Source: Paracoccus alkenifer (GTDB taxonomy: Bacteria; Pseudomonadota; Alphaproteobacteria; Rhodobacterales; Rhodobacteraceae). From it: a stretch of 64,000 nucleotides of DNA. The notes under the pieces were generated by a model, which saw only the letters and a program-made list of their open reading frames with translations, was not told the origin of the DNA and made no database searches. Both the position numbers and the translations under genes were made by a program. The stretch spans positions 1-64,000 of the forward strand of contig NZ_FNXG01000006.1 in NCBI RefSeq assembly GCF_900108405.1, given 5' to 3'. Below, one piece after another: positions 16,778-24,457 of this stretch. Each line of letters opens with the position of its first letter. Within the stretch, counting starts at the first letter, position 1.

Positions 16778-17237
16778 GGATCACCTCCAGTCAGGATTGG
16801 GCTGCCGGGGGCGGCAGCGGACTGTGGCGAACCATGGCGAGAGATCGGCGGCGCGTAGCGTGCCGCATTTGTGCCTATGCGCTGGCGGCACCCCCCTTCG
16901 GGGCGGTGCGCGGCTAATAGGTGAGGGATTTCAGCGACTCACTGCCTGCCGCGCCGAATAGGCAAAGACATTCGTGCGCGGTTCGGTTAGGAATGTAGCC
17001 GGAACAGACGCACTGTTCCGGGGCGTAGTAACCCCTGTTGGCGGTTGGTGTCGGCCGTGACGGCACCACACTCCTTGACCCTATGGTCGGGGAGCCTGTG
17101 GCGTATACAACAGGCTTTCCGAGCTAAAGGCCATGGGGCCGTCCAGCACGGTTACTAACTCCCCGATCACCAGGTCAGAGGGGCCATTGCGGGGGCGCAC
17201 CGCAAGCAAGGCTCTCTCCAGTTGAAGGGGAATGACC
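16778..17237. other. 460-bp non-coding control region between divergent genes
   Basis: No convincing gene is seen here. The left part, upstream of the alpA-like gene, holds two direct motif copies: CGGCTAATAGG (16911-16921) and CGCCGAATAGG (16952-16962), 41 bases apart. The right part (16998-17168), upstream of the rightward gene at 17238, is a series of stable hairpins. A GAAGGGG Shine-Dalgarno site ends the region at 17224-17230. Confidence 0.7.
16999..17169 (+). ncRNA. Candidate structured RNA or folded single-strand element
   Basis: Four stems follow each other. (a) 16999-17007 pairs with 17013-17021 (9 bp, loop ACGCA). (b) 17046-17057 pairs with 17061-17068, with a bulge. (c) A closing stem of 11 bp joins 17084-17094 to 17159-17169, with one G-U pair. 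(d) Inside it are a hairpin 17095-17099/17110-17114 and a GGCC/GGCC hairpin 17129-17132/17137-17140, giving a three-way junction. It could be a leader RNA of the downstream gene, a free-standing RNA, or a folded single-strand element used in conjugation. Sense strand is assumed from the gene at 17238. Confidence 0.4.
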
Positions 17238-17525
17238 ATGCGAGTGCCCGTCGAACTCGATCCCGATGTGGACGATGAAGCGCCGACCGGCGACACCATA
17301 ACCGTCTATGACGAACGGCATTTCGTGACCTATCTGCGTCTTCTCGATGCCAAGGCCGAGGATGCGGACTGGAAGGAAGTGGCGCGGATCGTGCTGCACC
17401 GCGATCCGGCGGCCGAGGAACTTCGGGCGCGCCGTTGCTGGCAAAGCCATCTTGAGCGCGCGCAATGGCTATCACGTGAGGGCTACCGGACAATTCTGGA
17501 GCAGGCGGCAGCGAACAAATATTGA
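17238..17525 (+). CDS. Small DUF2285-like ICE protein
   Basis: This 95-residue protein starts MRVPVELDPDVDDEAPTGDTITVYDERHFVTYLRLLDA and contains a helical DNA-binding-like part ([43 protein letters not shown]). It resembles small proteins of the DUF2285 type that accompany RepA and AlpA on these elements. An ATG six bases upstream is also in frame, but the GAAGGGG site is best spaced for 17238. It is transcribed away from repA. Its function is unknown; a transcriptional role is likely. Confidence 0.72.
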   Translation: MRVPVELDPDVDDEAPTGDTITVYDERHFVTYLRLLDAKAEDADWKEVARIVLHRDPAAEELRARRCWQSHLERAQWLSREGYRTILEQAAANKY

Positions 17526-17606
17526 GCTACGTGACAATTACTATGAAAATCTTCCGGTGGTTCACCGCGCAAGCGTAACGGATTTACTGATCGACTGTTC
17601 GGAAGC

Positions 17607-18908
17607 TTAATCCGACTCCGAGACGAAATTATCGTCGCAATCCGGATAGTCTTCCAACGCTTCGCCTGCCTTGAAGCCACAACGCTCCATAAAGGTCCAA
17701 GCGCCCATCCAGTTGTTAACCTCGTTGACTTTCAGAACGGAGACATCTTCGCCACAACCTTTGCCCGCCGCCTCTCGCGCATAAAGGTCATTAAGGTAAC
17801 CAACATAGGCTTCACGCATGATCCCGGTTGGTCGGAACGCAAAGTTGTGCGTGAAGACAACCTCTTGGGTCTCGGTGACGATTGCGCCCCAATAGGGTGT
17901 CTCAACCTCCGCCCTATAATCATTCGTAAGACAGTCTTTAATTGCGCGCTGCGCTAAACGAATCAACCGTCCGTCAAATGCTAACTCCGGCGTTTCCCGA
18001 AATGTGTCCCGCTCGCTTGCCTTCAATTGCGATAGTATCGCGTCGGCACGTTCTGGCTCTGCGATGCGAAAGGGATTTAGCGCGCAGACGAACAGGCTGT
18101 TGCGATAATGGCGAGGAATCTCCTGCCATGGTTTGCGGATGAAGCAAAAGCCGTGCAGCCGTTCCGCTTCCATTAGCTGGGCGGCGTAGCCGCTTAGAGC
18201 CGACAGATGTTCCTTGGTCCAGTCATTGAGGCTGCCACTCTCCTCTTTGCTGTCGAACCAACCATCGAGATCATCGAATGAAATCACCACGCAAGCCATT
18301 GCGCCGTGTGACAAAAGTTCGTTGGTAAAATGACGAAAGTCGTCGTCGCTTGGTAAATATAGGTCTAACCGCAAGCTTTCTACGTTACGACTAGGAAAAC
18401 TTGGGCGATAGACAATGATGTCTCGTTCGTTAATCAGAAGATCGTAAAGAAATGCCTGTTTGGTAATCTTGTTATCGAGTTTAGCAACTAAAACATTAGT
18501 GATGTCCTGATGGCCAGACAGGGCGAAGATTCCAGCGATATAATTACTGTAGGCAAATAGCTCGGAGAACGCATTGCGCTCTGCCGCCCGTCCGACTTTC
18601 AATTCCAACACGAACAGACCGTCCTCGTGGATGCCTATTAGGTCGAGTTCCATCGGCGTGGTATTGTCAGTGGGGAGCTTAATTTTTGTTCCAACGAAGC
18701 TTCCATAGCGGATCGTTCCATGAAGTCGCGCCATTGCGCGGGCCTTAATGATTCTCCAGAGTTCGAAATTAGTCTCATCATCACACGGCTCGACCGGCAC
18801 CGGCGGCTCAACTTTAGCTAGGTCGAACTCAGGACAATCGACAATTATTGTCTCCAACCCTTTGGCGTGAAGAAACTTGTGAACATCGTCTTCGGAAAAG
18901 GTCGCCAT
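17607..18908 (-). CDS. PD-(D/E)XK-like nuclease-fold protein, possible defence gene
   Basis: This is a 433-residue protein of unknown family. Near residues 93-118 it shows TPMELDLIGIHEDGLFVLELKVGRAAERN, a good match to the D...(E)-x-K core of the PD-(D/E)XK nuclease fold, with an Asp in DLIG and Glu-x-Lys in ELKVG. The remainder is a mixed alpha/beta protein without recognised repeats; the C-terminus is acidic. The gene is visibly more AT-rich than the transfer genes and lies in the accessory part of the element near ardA, suggesting separate acquisition. A role in defence against foreign DNA is inference. Confidence 0.6.
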   Translation of the reverse strand: MATFSEDDVHKFLHAKGLETIIVDCPEFDLAKVEPPVPVEPCDDETNFELWRIIKARAMARLHGTIRYGSFVGTKIKLPTDNTTPMELDLIGIHEDGLFVLELKVGRAAERNAFSELFAYSNYIAGIFALSGHQDITNVLVAKLDNKITKQAFLYDLLINERDIIVYRPSFPSRNVESLRLDLYLPSDDDFRHFTNELLSHGAMACVVISFDDLDGWFDSKEESGSLNDWTKEHLSALSGYAAQLMEAERLHGFCFIRKPWQEIPRHYRNSLFVCALNPFRIAEPERADAILSQLKASERDTFRETPELAFDGRLIRLAQRAIKDCLTNDYRAEVETPYWGAIVTETQEVVFTHNFAFRPTGIMREAYVGYLNDLYAREAAGKGCGEDVSVLKVNEVNNWMGAWTFMERCGFKAGEALEDYPDCDDNFVSESD

Positions 18909-18977
18909 GTAGCCCTCAAGATATTGTTTTCCTCTACCAAGACTCTGTCTATGTCTTCCTAGCAGAAGGTTCAGCCG

Positions 18978-19565
18978 TTAGCAGCGTAACTTAAGCGGAT
19001 AGTGGAGCAAAAGACGATAGCCGCCACGCATCATCTTGATACCGTGCGCGACCAGACGTCGGGCCTTGTTCTTGCGCGGGTCGCCTTCGAAATCCTCTTT
19101 GGTGCCGCGAAAGCCGAGCACGACTTCGGCGATAGTGCGATAGCTCTCGCCGCGCAGCCGGGCGTCGAGCGCGCGCAGCGAGAGGATATGCCATTGCCGG
19201 AGCTGGGCGGGGACAGTCCGGAAATCGGGACCGGGTGCGCGGCCGATGAGAGATCGCCAGAAACGGCGGGCGGCGTGGGCGCGCAGTTCCAGAAAGGAAT
19301 CCATCGGCAGGGTAACCGCATAGAAGGCGGCTGCGTCGGGCACCGCCTCGGGCAGCCAGAATTGATGTTTGACGCCATCCACCTGCCAAATACCGTGCCA
19401 GCCATCGGCGGCGCGGCGCAGATCGAGGCCGTCGAGATGCGCCAGCGTCAATATCGGTTCGGTGTCGCCTTCCTTGTGACTGACCGGGGACAGCATTACC
19501 GCTTGCGGTTGAAGGCGCGGGCTCCAGATTGGGGATTGCTGGTCATGTGGCGCGTCAGGATCGCA
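18978..19565 (-). CDS. DUF2285-domain protein, likely 3' part of a frameshifted gene
   Basis: The C-terminus carries a clear DUF2285 pattern: LRQWHILSLRALDARLRGESYRTIAEVVLGFRG, then KNKARRLVAHGIKMMRGGYRLLLHYPL. In the usual fused form of this ICE protein, an N-terminal DUF6499-type segment ends WGLRFP and runs straight into a sequence like CDPDAPHDQQSPIWSPRLQP. Here WGLRFP is in one frame (gene at 19555-19758) and CDPDAP... in the next, around 19566. One extra base in CCCGTGCG would explain this. An in-frame ATG lies upstream at 19604, so separate translation cannot be excluded. Probably a regulator of element genes. Confidence 0.65.
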   Translation of the reverse strand, partial: CDPDAPHDQQSPIWSPRLQPQAVMLSPVSHKEGDTEPILTLAHLDGLDLRRAADGWHGIWQVDGVKHQFWLPEAVPDAAAFYAVTLPMDSFLELRAHAARRFWRSLIGRAPGPDFRTVPAQLRQWHILSLRALDARLRGESYRTIAEVVLGFRGTKEDFEGDPRKNKARRLVAHGIKMMRGGYRLLLHYPLKLRC

Positions 19566-19758
19566 CGGGAAATCGCAACCCCCAGCGATGCGCGAACGCT
19601 TCAAGGTCGCGGGCAGCCGGCCCTCCGGTCAATGCGATGTTCTGGCAGTCCCGACGATATTCGTCGTTGCGGCGCAAATATTCCCAAGCGAAACCAGCGG
19701 CTGGAATGTGCTTTGTGTGCCCGTATGCCGCTGGAGATCGCCAATCGATGCTGAGCAT
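19555..19758 (-). CDS. DUF6499-type N-terminal segment of an ICE regulator
   Basis: These 67 residues (MLSIDWRSPAAYGHTKHIPA...FAWEYLRRNDEYRRDCQNIA...ARDLEAFAHRWGLRFPVRS) match the small transcriptional-regulator domain that normally precedes DUF2285. The reading ends two residues after RFP because of the frame change near 19566. It could be a free-standing small protein or the broken front of a longer one. It is part of the leftward cluster between ardA and the nuclease-like gene. Confidence 0.6.
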   Translation of the reverse strand: MLSIDWRSPAAYGHTKHIPAAGFAWEYLRRNDEYRRDCQNIALTGGPAARDLEAFAHRWGLRFPVRS

Positions 19759-19833
19759 GGCGTCACCTCCCCAAGCCGGGATGCTGGGCAGCGCCCGGCA
19801 AAAAGAGGTTCAAGGATCACTGGAAATATAGAA

Positions 19834-19861
19834 GCCGCTCAAAGCAGATACCTTGAGCGGC
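19834..19861 (-). terminator. Hairpin downstream of ardA
   Basis: A perfect 9-bp stem joins 19834-19842 (GCCGCTCAA) to 19853-19861 (TTGAGCGGC). It lies between the ardA stop and the next leftward gene. No long T-run is seen on either strand, so it may slow or process the transcript rather than act as a full intrinsic terminator. Confidence 0.4.
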
Positions 19862-19952
19862 TAACCCGATCATTCTTTGGTGTTTTTAGCTTGGCAACAG
19901 CCGGTGCTTTCGAGATGCCTGCGCGTATGAGCACGGACAGGCAGTCATGTTT

Positions 19953-20480
19953 TCACCTGTTGGAAAACACATGGACCTCGCCGTGCGCCGTCTCGATAGT
20001 GAACAGGTCGCCGCCCATCTCGGCGTCGCGCGCCATCGCCTGCCAATCGACATAGTAGCGCAGCGCCTCGGGGATCGTGACGCTCTCGGTGGTCAATTCC
20101 TCCATGTAGTCGGCGAGGCTGGCGAACTGACCATGATAGCAATCCTCCAACGTGGATTCGGCTTGGTCCATGTCGCCGCTGAACTGCTCCAGCAGGCCCG
20201 CGCCAAGTGCGCCATGCTCTGCGATGAAAGTGGCCATCCGCGTCACGGTGTCGATGCCGTCATATTCCGAGATGCTGACGCCCTCGAAGCCCTCGTAATC
20301 GTGAATGGCGTATTCCTCCGCGTCCTCGACAGGGGAACGGGCAAGCATCGCGGCAATCGCGTCCCTAATCTGGTCCGCATCCTGATCCGCGTCGATCCAA
20401 GCGCCATGCAGATAGCCGTTGTTGTAGGCGGCAAGGCAAGCGACATAGATGCGGGGGGTGCTGTCGGATACGTTGGTCAT
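19953..20480 (-). CDS. ardA: ArdA antirestriction protein
   Basis: This 175-residue acidic protein has the ArdA pattern: PRIYVACLAAYNNGYLHGAWIDADQDADQIRDAIAAML, then EEYAIHDYEGFEGVSISEYDGID. ArdA is a DNA mimic that blocks type I restriction enzymes and so protects a conjugating element in a new host. The net negative charge is obvious (many Asp and Glu). The upstream region (20481-20804) contains several strong hairpins, as expected if it is expressed from the incoming single strand. Confidence 0.93.
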   Translation of the reverse strand: MTNVSDSTPRIYVACLAAYNNGYLHGAWIDADQDADQIRDAIAAMLARSPVEDAEEYAIHDYEGFEGVSISEYDGIDTVTRMATFIAEHGALGAGLLEQFSGDMDQAESTLEDCYHGQFASLADYMEELTTESVTIPEALRYYVDWQAMARDAEMGGDLFTIETAHGEVHVFSNR

Positions 20481-20804
20481 GTCTCTGATCCTCGGGTCTG
20501 AAGGTCAGCGAAGCGGAACGCCGCGCCTGACCTTCTGGCCGTCGCCGAGACTGGGGTAGCAACGAGCAAGGGCGGCCGGGGTGGAGGGGAATCACCCAGC
20601 CTGCACAAGCCCCTTGGGGCGCGGAAGGCTGGGGATACCGCCCCGGACGGTTTCACTTACCTTGCTGGCGCGAGGGCAACGCCCTTAGCAGCTATCTGCT
20701 GAAGCGGCGAGGCGCGAAGGCACATGGGGTAACTATCCCATGGAGTTATCGCTTAGAGCATGACAATCTGCATTTACGTCAGAGCTGGATCATGGGGGGG
20801 GGAT
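20481..20804. other. Hairpin-rich non-coding region upstream of ardA
   Basis: No gene is seen. Five stems are visible: 20500-20508/20527-20535 (9 bp), 20595-20602/20626-20633 (8 bp), 20674-20677/20681-20684, 20687-20691/20696-20700, and 20723-20728/20737-20742 (6 bp). Leading-region ardA-type genes of plasmids can be transcribed from folded single-stranded promoters, and this region may be one. It also separates ardA from the divergent ATPase gene at 20805. Confidence 0.5.
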
Positions 20805-22988
20805 ATGCCGACGACCGTCACAGTCGATATGAAGTATTGCTTTGGGATCGACGCTCTCAAGCATACATTTGATTTTTCTAACAGAAACATGCCTGTACTG
20901 ATATATGCCCCCAACGGGGTGATGAAGACTTCACTCGCTAAATCCTTGCGGAGCTACGTCAATGGCAAGCAGCCTGAAGATATATACTTTCCCGAACGGG
21001 ATAGTGTACTTTCGGTCGCGGATGAAACTGGCGCGGCTATTGATCCTGACTCAATCTTTGTAATCGACTCCATCGACGAAAAATATCAGTCTTCGCGGAT
21101 ATCGACATTGTTGGCGAGCGAAGACCTCAAGGCCCGATATGATGAAATATTTGGTTCAATTGCAGAGAAAAAAGAAAGCCTTCTAAAGGCGCTTAAAAAA
21201 CCTTCTGGGTTGTCGAAGGACATCGACTTGGCAATTTCCACAGCCTTCAAGGTTCGGCCTGAGGACGTTTTGGTCGCCTTGGCGCGACTTGAAAGAGAGG
21301 TCAAGGAAGGGGCGCATGCGCATTTTTCTTCATTAAAATATAAGATTCTATTTAGCGAAAAAGTCCTCGAATTTCTCCAAAATGGAGATGTAAAATCTCT
21401 GATTGATGACTACACCAAAATTTATGAACAGATAATAGATCAATCAATGTATTTCAAAAAAGGTGTATTTAACCATAGCAACGCAGAGACTATTGCAAAA
21501 AACCTTAAGGCGAACGGCTGGTTCGACGGCGGACATTCAGTCAACCTCAATCACGATGGCAAGCGAAGCGAGATTACAACGGATTCTGAGCTTGTTGCAG
21601 CTATTGATGCGGAAAAAGAGAAGATACTAACCGACCCAAAGCTAGCAGAGATGTTCCAGAAGGTTGATGGAATGCTCACCACAGCAGAACTTAGGAGCTT
21701 TCGCGACTACCTAATTGAAAATCCTTTTGTCGTTGCGGAACTTAGCGACATCGATGCATTCAAGCAAAGAGTGTGGATTTCATATCTTGTGGAAAATGAT
21801 AAAGCATACTTTGATCTTATTTCCGAATATGATTCTAGCAAAGAAAAAATTAGAGATATTATTTCAGAGGCAGAGAAAGAGCAGACGCGCTGGGAGTCGG
21901 TAATCGCGCAGTTTAATGACAGATTTTCAGTTCCCTTTGAAGTGCGCGTGGAGAACAAAGGCGACGCCGTATTGAACGTTTCAGCGCCGCAAATTTCCTT
22001 CTACGTCAAGGATCGCGAAGGGGGTGCTGCGCGAAAAACCGAACGTTCGACCCTTGACCGAGGACTTAGCACGGGAGAGAGGCGCGCACTTTATATCCTC
22101 AATATCATATTCGAGGTTGAGGCACGGAAAAAAGCCCGTATCGAAACACTTATGGTGCTCGACGATATAGCAGATTCCTTTGATTACAAAAACAAATACG
22201 CGATCATCGAATACCTAAACGACATACGCAGAGAGGATAATTTCCACCTTGTCCTGCTCACTCATAACTACGATTTCTATCGTACCGTGCGAGGGAGGAT
22301 TGGGATTTATGGAGACAACAAGCTGCTCTGCAACCGGCTCAACGGTGCGCTTCAGCTTATACCAGATCGCCTTAGCGATAACCCATTTGAAGATTGGAAG
22401 CAGAAGCTCAACGATCCGGTTGTTTTGGTAGCTTCTATTCCGTTTGTAAGAAATTTAACGGAATATGTAGGAAATATAGATTTGTTCTCCAAATTGACGT
22501 CTTTACTGCACGTTAAGGAGGATACGAAGAACATAACTATTGATGACCTTGCCAGAATTTACGAAGCAATTCTGGCGAAAGGCGCATACACTGATTTTAG
22601 CGCAAAGGGTGGCACTGTCTTCGACCTAGTGATGTCGGCATGTGTCGACATTTGTGAGCGTGGTAATGATGACCTCAGGTTAGAGGAGAAGATTACACTT
22701 GCCATCGGAATCCGCCTCGTTGCAGAAGAAGTATTAATTAAAACAATCAACGACGACGATTACGTAAAGTCAATCAGCAACAGTCAGACCGGAAAGCTTA
22801 TTCGCAAGTTCGAGAAAATGGACGGGTGTGACGGCCTCACTCTTGCGACGGTCAAGCGCGTAGCTTTGATGACGCCGGAAAATATTCATCTGAACTCTTT
22901 TATGTTCGAACCGATTTTAGATATGTCGGGACATCACCTCGTTTCACTCTTTCAGGACGTAAAGGCGTGCGCCGAGGGGGTGCACTAA
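20805..22988 (+). CDS. ABC/SMC-type ATPase, putative defence protein
   Basis: This is a 727-residue protein. Walker A-like VLIYAPNGVMKTSLAKSL lies at about residues 34-51. The ABC signature-like RGLSTGERRALYILNIIFEVEA and Walker B LMVLDDIADSFD both lie near residues 405-445, separated from Walker A by a long helical insert. This is the layout of RloC/PrrC-like and SMC-like ATPases, many of which act in phage defence. The C-terminal 200 residues (ending EPILDMSGHHLVSLFQDV) are unassigned and could hold the effector. The start at 20805 is chosen for the G-rich ribosome site just before it. The gene is markedly AT-rich compared with its flanks. Confidence 0.65.
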   Translation: MPTTVTVDMKYCFGIDALKHTFDFSNRNMPVLIYAPNGVMKTSLAKSLRSYVNGKQPEDIYFPERDSVLSVADETGAAIDPDSIFVIDSIDEKYQSSRISTLLASEDLKARYDEIFGSIAEKKESLLKALKKPSGLSKDIDLAISTAFKVRPEDVLVALARLEREVKEGAHAHFSSLKYKILFSEKVLEFLQNGDVKSLIDDYTKIYEQIIDQSMYFKKGVFNHSNAETIAKNLKANGWFDGGHSVNLNHDGKRSEITTDSELVAAIDAEKEKILTDPKLAEMFQKVDGMLTTAELRSFRDYLIENPFVVAELSDIDAFKQRVWISYLVENDKAYFDLISEYDSSKEKIRDIISEAEKEQTRWESVIAQFNDRFSVPFEVRVENKGDAVLNVSAPQISFYVKDREGGAARKTERSTLDRGLSTGERRALYILNIIFEVEARKKARIETLMVLDDIADSFDYKNKYAIIEYLNDIRREDNFHLVLLTHNYDFYRTVRGRIGIYGDNKLLCNRLNGALQLIPDRLSDNPFEDWKQKLNDPVVLVASIPFVRNLTEYVGNIDLFSKLTSLLHVKEDTKNITIDDLARIYEAILAKGAYTDFSAKGGTVFDLVMSACVDICERGNDDLRLEEKITLAIGIRLVAEEVLIKTINDDDYVKSISNSQTGKLIRKFEKMDGCDGLTLATVKRVALMTPENIHLNSFMFEPILDMSGHHLVSLFQDVKACAEGVH

Positions 22989-23313
22989 ACTGAAAGTAAC
23001 TGCGATCAGCCGATGGAGAAATTATAGGTTGCAGTTTCTTTGACCGCGCCGCGAGAGCGCGCTCTGGACCAAAAGACCCGTCAGAACGACAACATCGGTG
23101 TAGATCGCCGAGGCTGGCGATCTAGCTATACCGTTCGGAAATTTAGGGAAGACGTGCTGCAATCACGTACGCTCGGCTTTCTTTTTTATCTGCGTGAACA
23201 GGTCTCGTTAAATCACAAACCGATTGTCACCTCTACTTGGAGGGTGTCTTCGAACGGCTCTTGTCTATTCACTGTCGCCCCCGTACGCTCCGGGCCACAG
23301 TTGGGGGGCAACA
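22989..23313. other. 325-bp gap with a perfect 24-bp dyad
   Basis: No convincing gene is seen. TAGATCGCC (23101-23109) and GGCGATCTA (23116-23124) form a perfect 9-bp inverted repeat around six bases. With no T-run, it fits an operator or an RNA stem better than an intrinsic terminator. The rest is unremarkable and ends in a GGGGGG ribosome site for the gene at 23314. Confidence 0.5.
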
Positions 23314-24351
23314 ATGGCACAGCGTTTTCCTTGGAAAAGCAACTACCGCAAGATCCCGCCGTTTGTTCGGCACGCACTCAATGAGATTGACGGCGATCTC
23401 GTCGCCGTCGCCGCGACCAAGAAGATCAACCGTGACGATCTGGAAGCGGGCCAGTATAGCCACGTTGGATTGAGCATAGACGGCTCCTCCATCATCGCCG
23501 AAGGTCCAACCCAACCACCCGCCGACGCCGGAAAGTGGTCTGAGCGAAATGCGCATGGATGGGATCGTAAGCGTGAGGATTGGCCGATGGTCCAGAAGAC
23601 ATGGACCTTCGAGTCGCCCAACTTTGGAGATGGCGCACGCAACGGCTGGACGATGCGTTCTTGGACTAAAGACGTTTACCAGAACCAAATTTTCGAGCCG
23701 CAGGGCATGATTATCGAAGCGAGTGTGCTTGAAGACAAAGGCGGTGAGCAGGTGGCGGTCAAGTTCGCCCTCGCGCCCATGCTTAGCCGGGGCATGGCCG
23801 AGTTCGACTTGATGCTGCTTTGGGCGATCAACGTCCTGCAAGAGAATACGGGCGTCACCGGCGTGTTCGCGAGCGACGCCACGCGCGAAGAATACATCTC
23901 AACCGTCACTCTCGACTGGCAGATTTTCCCACCGGGTACCGCTGACGAAGTTGTTGCTCGCTTGCTGGGATCGGCGCATCCGATGAACGCACCCGATTTT
24001 GAGAAGCATATTCGCGAGCGGGTGCGATTGTTCGAGGGTTTCGAGCCGAAAGCCTATATTCGCGGTCAGGGCGGATTCGGCTCATATTTCGGCGCACAGT
24101 TTGCTGATGACCTAGTCGTGTTCGAGAACCTCAGATACGGCAACGCAGTCTATTTGCTGTACCAAGATTGGGATGAGGCGTCGCAACGGTCGCGGCTCGA
24201 CCTTCTCCGCGATCAGGACGCACACTTTGATCGCGTAGTGCATACTGATGGATGGCAAGAACGACTTAAATCCCTGCTGCACGATAAGCTCTTTGAGCGC
24301 GGCCTACGGCGACGGCGGAGTGGCTATCGGTCGAAACGTCGCGGTCACTGA
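23314..24351 (+). CDS. Protein of unknown function next to a TIR gene
   Basis: This is a 345-residue protein that I do not recognise. It starts MAQRFPWKSNYRKIPPFVRHALNE, with a G-run ribosome site eight bases upstream. It is soluble with mixed alpha/beta character; a notable stretch is YIRGQGGFGSYFGAQFADDLVVFENLRYGNAVYLLYQDWDE near residues 265-305. The C-terminus is very basic (RRRRSGYRSKRRGH). It is followed after about 105 bases by a TIR-domain gene on the same strand, with a similar ribosome site, so the two may form one defence module. No catalytic motif is evident. Confidence 0.65.
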   Translation: MAQRFPWKSNYRKIPPFVRHALNEIDGDLVAVAATKKINRDDLEAGQYSHVGLSIDGSSIIAEGPTQPPADAGKWSERNAHGWDRKREDWPMVQKTWTFESPNFGDGARNGWTMRSWTKDVYQNQIFEPQGMIIEASVLEDKGGEQVAVKFALAPMLSRGMAEFDLMLLWAINVLQENTGVTGVFASDATREEYISTVTLDWQIFPPGTADEVVARLLGSAHPMNAPDFEKHIRERVRLFEGFEPKAYIRGQGGFGSYFGAQFADDLVVFENLRYGNAVYLLYQDWDEASQRSRLDLLRDQDAHFDRVVHTDGWQERLKSLLHDKLFERGLRRRRSGYRSKRRGH

Positions 24352-24355
24352 TATT

Positions 24356-24371
24356 CCGAGAGTATTCTCGG
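24356..24371. terminator. Short hairpin between the unknown gene and the TIR gene
   Basis: CCGAGA (24356-24361) pairs with TCTCGG (24366-24371) around GTAT. It lies just after the stop of the upstream gene and lacks a T-run, so its effect on transcription is unclear. Confidence 0.3.
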
Positions 24372-24457
24372 TGCATATGTCAGTTATATTGAACGTTGGA
24401 CGCAAATAGCCAACTCAAGTTTCCGGCAGAATAGTCGATGAAAAGAAAGGGGGGCAT

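Noticed and set aside
23040..23384. 114-codon frame between the ATPase gene and the gene at 23314
   Set aside because: There is no good ribosome site, its composition is not gene-like, and it overlaps the better-supported gene at 23314 in another frame.
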